From Apiospora phragmitis (taxonomy: Eukaryota > Ascomycota > Sordariomycetes > Amphisphaeriales > Apiosporaceae): a stretch of DNA of 64,000 nt. The translations under genes and the position numbers were made by a program. The notes beneath the pieces were generated by a model, which did no database searches, was not told the origin of the DNA, and saw only the letters and a list, made by a program, of their open reading frames with translations. The stretch spans positions 2,418,001 to 2,482,000 of the forward strand of contig JAQQWL010000005.1 of assembly GCA_038363925.1 (NCBI GenBank). The letters are read 5' to 3'. Below, piece by piece: positions 12,801-23,496 of the stretch. Every line of letters starts with the position of its first letter. Within the stretch, counting starts at the first letter, position 1.

Positions 12801-15800
12801 CTCCTGTTCCTGCTCGAAAGTAAGGGAGCCTGCAGGATGTAAGAGGCGTCTCGGACTATAGTCGCTGTGAATTCTGCGAGAAAACGTTGGTCAAGACGCG
12901 ATTTATACCACAGAACACGAGAGGAGTCACGTCCCTTGCTTTTGATGGGAGTTTGGCCGCCACGAGAGCACGCGTTGAACATGTTGCAGCTTTCCATTCC
13001 ACTGTCACATGCGTAGTTCATGTTGGAGGCTACACATTGGCTCTCTTTGATCGGCGTACTTCCAATATCGCTGCTAATCTGTCGTCAAGACTGCCGCCAC
13101 TGTTGAAGGCGGAGCAGGCCACTAGATAGTAGCAACTTGCTCTGGGCTCGGCTTCAGAATTTATAATATTCCCCTGGTGGCATGTGTTTCTGGTCGATAG
13201 CATTACATTCCTGCAGAAAGAAAAGGGTTTCAGTGATAGTCATCAGACACGATACTGAACTGGGGTCGATTTCCACGTATGCTCGTCATGTTAGAAGCAA
13301 GGTAAGATAAACCTCAGTACTTTTTCCATAATGTGCTTCTTGGCCTACCTCCTTGGGAGAGGCTGGGCCACAGTGACCTTGTGGTTGGGGAGCTCTGACT
13401 TACCTGCGATATTGAGATATGAGCATAGATCGATGGATGGTACCATATTCAAAGCAAGTCTGTTTCGCCGGCCAAGTAAATCATTTTGGCGCAGTTGAAA
13501 TGGAATAGACAGGCATTTAACTTGGATTATACCCTGTGAGCCCTTTGAAGTATCTTGATTTGTGTGATCTTTAAAGAAATTCCGTTCTATTCCCGTATAA
13601 GATGCTCTTCACCTTTCCATCATCTGGGACCTGGTTATGGAAATTACCGTTGAGTTAACCACAGAACAAGTACAGCCAGCTTGACTACACGCCCCCTTTG
13701 ACTTGATCCCGCCAACTGGACTACTATACTAGCCACTCTGATCACGGTCTAGCTGCCCATTATTCCCGTTTATAATATAACGAGTTAAGAAAAGGGGCCC
13801 TCGGTAGCTTTTCCTCCTACCGAGTACAAAGCTTGAGAATGCTTAGATTAGCGGGAGTTGCTTTCCATACTCCGTACCATACTTGATTAACTACATCATC
13901 AATTATGTCACTCAACCTGACATTGCCACCACGTCTTCCGTCCTTACAATTGGCTGGACGATGTGCTGTGGCATGACAATTGATATATATCGGGGCTCCA
14001 GTCACTCTCTTGATCGTTGTTCTTTCTCAAAGGAAGGCTAAGGGATTTTGCAAAGCACACCAACACATAACATCTTATCGCCGCCACCCGCATTGTAATG
14101 CATTGGGGATGTTGAATTTCTCACTTTCTAGACTGGAAAGCCCAAAACAAAACTTCCAATAGCTTTGGTTTGTTCAATGTGTACTGCTTATTTTCCCACG
14201 AGACGAAATGAACACAGGTTCCTCCCCTGGTTGATCACAATCTACTTTACGGAACACCTGTGGTCATGATGCTCAATCTCCAGCTCTGCTCACTACAGAT
14301 CTTGAGTACTCAAATATGTACGGTAAAATGTGATATCCATTGTCTATTGCTAACTTCCCTTTCCCCCCTAACTTCGATTTGATGCCAGGTCTGCACAGCA
14401 GGAGACCGCCGTCGAAAATTAACCAGAAGTCGACATTGTACCCCCTCGATATCCGCCTACAATTACAACATACAAGATCGTGAATCTGGATGTGACATCT
14501 CCCTTTCTCTACTTTCAGGATGCCAAGCCAGTCCATCTTTGAGGATACCACTTCAGCAGTCATAACTTCGAATGCTGTGAATTGTGTAGTAAACCACATA
14601 TACGCACCACTCAAACAAACCTACCTACGCAATTTCATGTTTCTTCCGCCTGGTTATTCCAAATAATTCTCTGAAAGTGCACCAGGTCCAATACCAGATT
14701 CCTTACAAAGTCTACAGACGAACCGGCAGTGCAAACGATGCATACAAATATTTTACTTCTCGAGTCCACCAGGCCCATTACCAAGATGACTACCTGATGA
14801 GCTTCATTGCCATAGAAGATGCCGAGCCAAGCAATTCACCTGCACGATCCTATCCTCCATACCAAAAGCTTTACTATAATATTTAGTATTCGACACTCCG
14901 AGCATGGTCACAAGCAAAGAAGCATCTACATGCCAGAGCTATGTGCATATGTCAGCCGGATTCGCCGTTGTAACAAAGAGCGAAGCGTGACTCTCTGTAC
15001 CTATATGGCGCTTCAAGTAGTGGCTGCACTCAGAGCAGGAATTCTACCCGCCCTTCAACGTTGTTTCTTGTCTTGCATGAACTACGCTCGACTCTCACAG
15101 GAGTGCTCGTCAGGAGTACCGCAAGTATATCCCCAGATAAATATCAGCCATCAATAAGTGTTCAATGAGACTAATAAACATGTCTACAGTTATTCTTCAG
15201 CTCTATAAGACCACATTGAACCGAACCTCGGCAAACCACTCATAAATATCGGGAACCAATAACAGCTTCATGCCTCATACCTACGTCCATCTCGGCAATA
15301 TGACCAACCGCAGGAGCAGTTCTAACATCTTACGGCTTTTGAGAGCTGCAACATCCTCGTGGAGGAAGGAAGCAACCCTTGAGATTTTATTAGTAAGGAT
15401 ACAATGCTGCTTTCTTACTGGACATCTGCACGTGGAGATCAGATCAGCAGAGACACCTACATGACTGCCGTCTGTGGCAGGGAGTTGGAATGTCAACCAA
15501 CATGCAACGATGCCAGATATCTTGAACAGTTTCTCCAGAGCCAAGACAATGCCATCTTCCTGGCTTTCTTTAGGACAGAACGGGGCATATGGACATTGAG
15601 CAACCCGAACCCGAACCCGAACCCTGGGTTATTATGGTCTAAATCATGAACAGCATACCGAGTATTCCAGTAGGTAGTTAGAAACAGGTCATTATAAAGA
15701 CCATAATGACTTCAGCCCGTCCTTAATAGTTTATCAAGTCATTAGCCTAGAGCTTCTTGTCCTCTTTTTTACAGCTCCCTTTTACTTAAACTTACTTAGT

Positions 15801-17570
15801 TAACAGCACAACCACTTTTGTAAGTAGCTAAGATTGACATGAATTTGTCTTTTAAAGGAAACCACCCCTTCGCTGGTTTGCACTCGTTCTCTTTTCGGCA
15901 TTGGCAATGCCAAGGTTACAAAACTATTTCCATAGGTCAAATTATCCATGATGAGACCTGACTTCTCCTTTGATTGCTACCTCCAGAAGCTTCGTACAAA
16001 AGAGATTTGGTCTGCTTCTCACCGAGTAAGAGGCTTCCTCATCACTACTATAATTTCACACTGTCATACATATATAAAGTGCCACTCAACTATACACCCT
16101 TGTTGATCCGTCCTCTGAGATGATAGTAATTTGTTTATTCCCAGTTCGGTCCACCAGAGTCAATTGTGATCATTTGGTCAGGGTAAACTAAACAGATCCA
16201 GTACGCCCGTAAGAACAGCATCACCAATATAACATAAGCTGAAGCACCACAACACAGTCTTCTGCTAAGTGGTCACTGATTCAGCAATCAATGGTATTGC
16301 AAATTGCGTCAGCAAATGCATTTCGACTCATTGGCTATATAGCTTTTTATTTCCCATTTTCAACCCTTTGCCGCAGCCAATAACTACCTAATCAAGAGGA
16401 TATAGAACATTCACATTCGGCATAAAGGGGTATGTGTTGGGTGGGGGGTGAAGGAGTGTATTGTCTGATCTCCTTGGCTATCCATCTCCTGAAGCCCGGA
16501 TGAAGGCTGGGTCTTTATAGACCTAGTCAGAAGTGGACAGCGTGTCTATAGAAGGATCTAGATACATCTGGAGCCTGGTAGACTTGCAGAGAAGTGTGGA
16601 GAGATATCTCCCAACAGTATGTCTTTCCATTTCCACCTATCATCACTCCGAATCAGCCAATACAACCGAGTCAACGCACAATGTTATACACGAAGCAGTT
16701 CCGTCCAAAATCTCGGAGCGTTCGGTCTAATAACTCGAAGCAACTTCCGTTCAATAAATCAAAGCAGTCCACTCAGATACTTCGAGTTACAATATTCTGC
16801 AGGCCTTTTTACTGAGGATTCTCAAGCCCATGAGTGTTTCAGGAACTGATATGAAATAGCGCCTTTGATGTAGCCAAGATCGCAGACTCAACAACCAAGA
16901 GGCCTTAAAGGACCTTCGCTTTTCACAAGCCCCCCTGATTCGGATGCCATTGTACTTCCAATCAAACTTATAGTTAGCTATGGCTTTTGAACTCTCCTCG
17001 TCCCATAATGCCACGCCTCCGACTCCTCCTTCCACTACGTCACTGGCTTTAGTTATGACCCACAAGCAAGCCTTAACTGTCAGGTCCTTGCAGCCCTGTC
17101 ACGACATATGTGCACGCCTTCTATGACGGCCGGTCATACAGTCCGTATCCCGTGAACAAATACCGTCTACGCATAGATATACCAAATAAGTAAAAGTTTT
17201 GTGTTCCCTAGCTGGCAAGGCATGACAGCTTCTAATGTGGTAAACGTTTAGTCACGGTCCCATGCCGCCTTTCACCATCAAAGCCCCTTTTGTGCCCGCG
17301 ATGCTCATGCTAGCTGTGTTCACCGAGTTGAATGGCATGCCTGTCTTCTGTATAACTTGATACTCTTACTAAACTCCATATCCTGCACATGACATTGCAG
17401 TACCTCCTATTCAGTAAAGTCTATCACATGCTGCTAAGGACGAACTCTCTAGAGTAGAACTTTCCTGATGAGGGTGTGCCGCTCTTGAAGGTCGTTTTGA
17501 GATTAGAGTAATTCCAGTGGTATATAGTCTACAGTATAATACAGTGCAGAGGAGCGGCCTGGAATGCTGC
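9900..17570. other. Gene-poor region of about 7.7 kb
   Basis: The first few hundred bases must include the tef1 promoter, with pyrimidine/T-rich tracts such as the T run near 10139-10147. Beyond that I find no open frame with recognisable protein sequence and no tRNA or 5S rRNA. The frames present are short and stop-rich. Items seen: TACGGAGTA copies at 10325-10333 and, inverted, 13868-13876; a duplicated CTCCCAAATTGG at 11609-11632; telomere-like hexamers at 15602-15625. Composition is AT-richer than the gene-dense parts. It may hold non-coding transcripts or decayed elements, but nothing in the sequence demonstrates either. Confidence 0.5.
15602..15625 (+). repeat. Short telomere-like hexamer array
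   Basis: Three AACCCG hexamers are followed by one AACCCT. They differ by one base from the fungal telomere unit AACCCT. The array is very short and inside the gene-poor region. Confidence 0.8.
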
Positions 17571-17574
17571 CCTT

Positions 17575-17589
17575 TGTGTGTGTGTGTGT
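17575..17589 (+). repeat. (TG)n microsatellite
   Basis: A run of TG dinucleotides immediately precedes the GC-rich structured block at 17608-17790. Confidence 0.85.
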
Positions 17590-17607
17590 CTGTTCACAAG
17601 GCCCAGC

Positions 17608-17790
17608 CGGTCCCAGGTGCTCACTCGGTGAAGCTTTGGGACCGAAAGAACCCTATTGGCCCACCTGCCCCGGGCCTCATCGGCGCTTCGGGGAGCTCGC
17701 GCCCTGAAGGCGCCCCCTATCAGCCCCGGCCTTGTTGGCGCTCCGGGGGCCGCGCCCCTTGTTGGTGCTCCTGGGGCCGCGCCCGTCGGT
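17608..17790. repeat. GC-rich block: hairpin followed by degenerate ~27-bp repeats
   Basis: CGGTCCCA (17608-17615) pairs perfectly with TGGGACCG (17637-17644), with a further TCAC/GTGA pairing around a TCG loop. About 100 bases downstream a motif of the form TTGTTGGYGCTCCKGGGGCCGCGCCC occurs twice in tandem (about 17731-17786), with a poorer copy before it. Translated, the repeats give GAPGAAP twice in an 83-codon open frame beginning at 17656. The block is much richer in G and C than its surroundings. Whether it is coding, structural RNA or a mobile-element remnant is not decided by the sequence. Confidence 0.55.
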
Positions 17791-18822
17791 CATAGCTCCT
17801 GCGTTAGTGTAGACGATGTCATAGTCGTGGGCAAGGTACATAGCGACCTCTTAAGATCGTGGTCCCACGGGTTAAGCACCCTAACTCAGTCATGCGATCA
17901 AACCTAAGAGTTTCTTCGATTTTCTGACTTTCTGAAATTTGTTGAAGTTACAACAACAACAACAACAACGCAATTAGTAAGTCTACGATTTCTTTTCTTC
18001 CTCTCCGTATCCCAACACACATCACCATCTCTACAAGGTAAGATTATTCCTGCCCTCCCTCGCCCACATCACCGCCTCTATCTATGTATATGCATAGGTA
18101 TTAGCGGCCAGGTAAGGGTATTCGTCCTCCACTCCACGCCGCCCAAGATGGTAAGCTGGGATCGAGACGACCTTCTGTTGCGCTAGGTTGTTCAGTGGAT
18201 CACTGCCTGCCTTGAGAAGAGGTGGGTTATGGGGTTTGCTGGCGGCCACACGCTGTACGAAACCATGCCCTCGCCTATCTTTAGCGACCAGTCCCTATTT
18301 GAGTCCCCTATGGTTAGCGACCCAGCTCCCCTATCCTACCGACCCAGTCCTCCCACTGCCTGTAACTTGGTTCCTTTGCTCCAGTATAAAGCTCCTCCCA
18401 CTTGGAGTTCCAAGTCCCTCCTCCCCTCCATACTTCAGTCTCACTCCCCAGTGCCCTTCTCGTAAAAATTCTTTCCCCATCCCCCCAACAAACACTGGGC
18501 CACAAGACGCCAATACCAAAGATTGGTTCGACTTTTTTGTTTGCGCTCCCTTCCTCCATCAGCCCAGATTAAATACTAATCATATTGTATCTCCAGCCTC
18601 AGTGTCACAGTTGTTACGCTTCTCACATCTTTCAGGTCGCAAGTCAGTCCAAGGTAATTTTTCATTTTCCCGCAGTTGTTTCGTATCTGTCACTCAGTCG
18701 CCTGCTCTCCTGCATCGTCGTTCGAGGCGTGTTTCGTTTTCTCTGGCATTTCTCTTTCTATTCCTCGAAGCCATTCCTTTCCCATACATTACCCGCTCAG
18801 ACTCCCCTGCGTTGCACCATCT

Positions 18823-19345
18823 TCCTTCACGGACTGGAATAGCCCACAAAGGTAATATCACGTCCCAGTCTGGCTTCCACGATCTCTTCCTCCTCTACAG
18901 ACACGCCCTTCTTGTCCCATACATCATCACACGTTCGCACCTCCTTCCACCTGCGTCGTAAGGTATGCCTTGATGAGCTGGAACAGCTCACGAAGACGAT
19001 ATTACGTCTTAATTTGGTTCCTACATCTCTTCTCTTCTTGTACAGCCACAGCCTTTATTTTCCATATACCGTCTTACACTCATAATTCCATCTGCGTTCG
19101 CAAAATCAATCCTTCATGAGCTGGAGCAGCCCACGAAGACGATATTACGTCCCAGTCTGGATCCCATATCTCTTCTCTCCTTGCACAGGCATATTCTCCT
19201 TGTCCCATACATCATCACACATCCTCCTCCCATCTGCGGTCGCAAGATCTTCCTTCATGGGCGGCAACATCCCACGAAGGTGATAATGCGTCTCAGTTTG
19301 GCTCCTACAATCTTCTCTCCCTCTATAACCAAACACGTACATCTG
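18823..19345 (+). repeat. Imperfect ~143-bp tandem repeat, about 3.7 copies
   Basis: Units begin with CCTTSATGAGCTGG-like sequence at 18823, 18968, 19111 and 19252 (spacings 145, 143, 141). A second landmark, CCCATACATCATCACAC-like, recurs at 18781, 18916, 19061 and 19204, so part of an earlier copy precedes the first full unit. Each complete unit has the order: AGCCCACRAAG, a candidate donor or its decayed form, a pyrimidine-rich stretch, a YACAG acceptor-like site, then the CCCATACATC block and a CATCTGCGTTCGC-like block. Copies differ by roughly a fifth to a quarter of bases by eye. The array lies about 0.6-1.1 kb upstream of the RNA-binding protein start codon. Confidence 0.85.
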
Positions 19346-19814
19346 TACCTTCCACTCTTCAAGTTGTGATTCATTCTCTATGGCAGTTGGCTGTACCGCT
19401 CGGTGGGATTCATCACGCGGTCCTTGCTAGCTTGCTTCTATTGGGATTGTCTACCAATATCCATACAAGTCTCATCCGTTGGCTCTTCTTCAGTCCACTG
19501 ACTTTTCGGTCGACAGGAAACTCCAACTTTGCTGAGTTTTCGCTTTTTGACTTGTGAGTATTTTCCCCCTTCTCTTTTTCAATTTTCCAGTCAGATAATC
19601 TACGCTGTCATGGTGGTGTTTGTCATGGGCTCCTTGTATTCTTTTGCCTGTCCTCTTGTCTTCCCCCATTCCCCTGTCATGATCCCACGGTATGCTGGCT
19701 TGTCAGCCTACGTACTTGCTTTCCTTCTACTTTATTTCACATTTCCAAATCATCCAAGTACTAAAACGTATGTTAGAAGAGTCACCAGACCAAAAGAACC
19801 AAGTTCCGCGGATC

Positions 19815-19905
19815 TGTGAGTATCGTTCTTTCCCTCCCCCTTTTCAAGTCCCTACATTTCTGTATGTTTATTTATTAGACTTGTACTGACCTGCTATCTC
19901 TCCAG
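19815..19905 (+). other. Probable 5' UTR intron of the RRM gene
   Basis: GTGAGT donor at 19815, CTGAC branch-like site near 19886-19890 and TCTCCAG acceptor ending at 19905, leaving 16 nt before the ATG. The 91-nt length is typical here. It is not confirmed by transcripts. Confidence 0.55.
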
Positions 19906-19921
19906 TTCCACGAAGGCAATC

Positions 19922-22167
19922 ATGTCTTCGAATCATCTTGGTCGCGCCTCTTCGGCTGACGTTGTTGGTCGCAGCCCTCAACGTCTCATGCGCACTTCCA
20001 GTGCGCGCGAGAGAGGCTCGCCTGGCGTCATGTCAACTACCTCAAGCTCAGATGGTACGTATCATGAGAATTTATTTGATTCACTGCAATGTTCTTTCCT
20101 TTAACAAAGTTGGCCCTTGAGGCCACGATCTTTTCCTAAGAAACCACCCGTCACGCCCATCTGGCTGAGAACACCGTTCCAACCAAGACCTGTAGCCTCT
20201 GGCCGGTTGATATTTTTCTTTATTCGCATTTCTTCATTGCTGGTACATAACACTGACTAGATAATCTCAGGTGGCGCGGCTCTTGGTTCTCACATGGGTC
20301 GAATGAATCTTGGAACTCGTGTTCCCGACTTGCCCACGGGCATGACCATGGCCGATGACCCCTTCGGAAGTTTTGCGGATCTTCGCCATTTTGATCCCTA
20401 CGAGGATCAGCAGCGTGAGCAGCGTCAGCAACGTGAGCAGCGTGAGAGCCGTGAGCAGCGTGAGAATCGCCGCTCTCGCTATTCGGACTCTGTCGACGCC
20501 CAGGTCTTTTACCCAGCTTCGTCGTGTGTCTTTGTAGCCAAGTAAGTCTTGCTGCTTAACTAGTATCGTTTAGCAGCCTGTTACTAACTATCTATCTAGC
20601 TTGCCCGAATCCATGGATAACGTCAAGCTCGAGAAGGAGCTTGGCGACAAGTTCGGCGAGTGGGGAGCTGTGTTCGTTAAGATTAGACGGGACAAGAAGA
20701 ATATGCCGTATGCTTTCTGCCAGTATACAGTAGGTTATCTCGAAAAGCATTGTTCCGGTCCACCAACTAACGTGATATGTTCAACACAGAACGACAGGGG
20801 ACGCGTCGAAGGCCATGGCCAACGGCGCAGGTACGATCTTCCAAGCACGCCCTTGCCGCGTTGAGATGGTTCGTGCCAACCGTAAGTTTACCTTTTTATA
20901 TCCTCACCAGCCTCGAATATTATTAACCTGGATCTAGGGACCTTCATCCTCCGCAACTACGCAGGTGGAAGAGTCACCCTGGATGAGGCCAGAAAAGTCT
21001 TGGAGCAGCATGGCGCTGTGGGCAAGTTGGAGGAGATCAGCCCCGAAGTCGCTGAGTCCCACGGTATCCACCAGGGTATAATGGTTGAATTCAAGAACTA
21101 CGATCCGGACCGTGACATCCAAGCAGTAAGTGCCTTTACCCTCCCTGTAACGAGCTACGTGCCTTTAACTGACTGTTTCTTTATAGACTTTCCGCCATCA
21201 CGCCTTTTACCGCGTTGTGGCACATGACGTTCATCGGTCTCGTCATGCTGAGCCGACCACCGACTCGGATTCCGTCTACCAGAGAAGGTACGAGCTTGAC
21301 CAGCGCTCCATCTTCATCGGTAATTTGCCTGAAGATATTGAGGGCCTTGAACGCGAGGTTCGTCTTCTTGCTGGTGAAATCGGACATGTCATAAATGTTC
21401 AGGTAATCCGGAAGGATGGTCGTCCCGGTAAGTGATGCTTCGCACTATCCGGTATATGAAGAATGCTAATGTTTCCATCGTTGCAGGTTACGGCATGAAT
21501 GTATTCGCCTTCGTCGAGTACGCCCGCGCTGAGGTGGCTGAGATGGCAGCGCAAGACTTGGTGAGTTTCCTTCCCTGAGTCGGGTAGCACCAGCATGATA
21601 ACATTGACTAACTATTTCCAGTCGGGTCGACGAATCTTCGGCTGTAGAATTCGCGTAGAGCGAAAGGAGACTCGACAGCCTGGCGGTGAGAACCGTCGCG
21701 TTCGGGTTACAGAGTTCCTGCCGCGATCCGCTGCCCGGGCTGAGAGCCCTGTCCGTTTGGCTCCCAGACAGCCCAGCCTTTACACACCCCGTCGCGTGGA
21801 AACCATCGGCAACGAGGCTATCGGAAGCATGCCCCCTCCAGCTGCAATGACGATGCCAATGAGCCCAATCACCTCGCTGTATCCGTCCTGGTTCCCTTAT
21901 GGCAGCCCCAATTATACCACGGCCCCTTGCATGGCACCTGGAATGGACGGGGCTTTCCCGCCACATCCCCAGTTCCTCCCGCCCTCTATGTCTTGGGCGA
22001 CGCCCTATATGAGCGACCCCAACTTGGCTCCCCACGCCTACTGGACGGCTTACCATCATGCCTATGGCTCAGCTGGTGTCTCTGTCCCTCCTCCTGCTAC
22101 GCGTGCTCGTGAGGCGGCAAGTGACGAGAACCGTGCTCCCGAGCAGCCCCGTTCCGAAGACTCTTAG
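19922..22167 (+). CDS. RNA-binding protein with three RRM domains, one frameshift
   Basis: I read eight exons: 19922-20054, 20271-20541, 20600-20729, 20790-20881, 20938-21125, 21187-21427, 21487-21560 and 21622-22167, about 557 residues. The N-terminus is Ser/Arg-rich, followed by a GluArgGln repeat tract (QQREQR units). RRM1 is about residues 128-207 (RNP2 CVFVANLPE, RNP1-like YAFCQYT), RRM2 about 209-290 (TFILRNYAG), and RRM3 about 310-391 (SIFIGNLPED ... MNVFAFVEYA). The tail is Pro/Tyr/Met-rich. Exon 4 needs one G removed from the GGGG at 20797-20800 to read NDRDASKAMANG in frame with the good donor GTAGGT. Otherwise a weaker donor at 20734 must be used. The likely role is mRNA binding and post-transcriptional control. 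The closest relatives I can suggest are multi-RRM fungal regulators, so no symbol is given. Confidence 0.85.
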
Positions 22168-23496
22168 GTTTGTGCTGGTTCCCTTCATATTTGCTGAAGA
22201 CTTGATTACGTCGCCTGGCTTTGACTTTTGCTCCGGCAGTTGAAGCCGTAGGGTCGAATCTTGTTGTCATGCAGAGGAATATACGGTGCTGGATATGCCA
22301 CGGAGATTCCGCGACACTTTGGCCCATACCATTTCTGCATACCAGTGTTTCTGGGAATGACTTAAACTTCACAAATTTTGACGATGTACAATAGAGAGAG
22401 TTTTCACGCAGGTTAGATCCATCCTGCACACAGCATGAATAGCATGCACCGCAACGAGAATTGCCAGACATAGATAGACGAAAAGCAGCTATGATCCCCC
22501 CGTGTATTACTTTCGATGCCAAGGAACGACCCGAACGGTGACTGATCAGAGAGCTATCGAGCTGCGGCTATTTAGAACAGGTAAGCTCGCCCTCTGTAAC
22601 ATGAAACCTATACCTTCGAGAAGACGCCTGCAAACTGGATCGTATATATTGAGATATTCGAAGGCGTTAGGTATGACGATGCCTTCTTTCTGGGTGTATT
22701 ACATACCGTGGCGGCAGCCTGCTCCGTTGCAAGTCTTTCGTTTTTGCTGGGCTGACTTGGCACTGAATCGAAATTATAAAATAACGCATCGTGTCAGACT
22801 GCCGCCGTATAACAACCTTGGAACGAACTTGACTCTTACCAAGGAGCACATTCAGCTTTCGGGGCTGAATGTAATTCAAGTCGAAAGTCTAGACTGTTCC
22901 TGACTGACGATCTGTCGAGGATGGCCTGTTTTGGGTTGCACCGTTCTCCACACTAGGGGACAAAATGGATAGCGTCACGGGCGATTCCCCGCTATACCGC
23001 GAGGCGCCAACGACGTGCCGCGGAGCTAAAGAATATTTTCTCAGGTTATTAATCCTAGAGTCGCCCATCGCCCTCCTACAACCGTCGAATCAGGAGCTTC
23101 AACTGTGGTTGGGAACACTTATATCTGCGAATAGCAACTCTCAGATTCATTATTCACTCGTTGCGTCTTGGGCGCAATTCGTTGTGCTGAGAATGGGCCA
23201 ACCGTCGTTCGAGGCATCGAATGCCATCCTCTACGTTACCTATGGCGCCTTCCTGTACGGACCGGACTGATCTTCGACGTAGAGGAACATTGCACTGACT
23301 ATATCTCCAGAATATTGGGAACAGGGCTGGCCGTAAAGATGTGGAATCAGCCCAAGGCAGATTTCCTTTCTGGCAACAGAACTCAGACGGGTCAGAAAAC
23401 AACGAAGAAGATCGCAGAGTTGAGAGCCTGCAATATGTCTCACAGAAAAGATCTTCATCGAGAACTATCCCTGTGGAAAGTGCCCGCGCGCTAACT
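22168..23496. other. Intergenic region, no gene recognised
   Basis: About 1.3 kb holding the 3' UTR of the RRM gene and the promoter of the symporter. Open frames on both strands show no recognisable sequence. Upstream coding exons of the symporter could be hidden here, because its N-terminus is uncertain. Confidence 0.45.

Noticed and set aside
19554..19590. GTGAGT...TTCCAG pair as a leader intron of the RRM gene
   Set aside because: At 37 nt it is shorter than fungal introns normally are, so it was not annotated.
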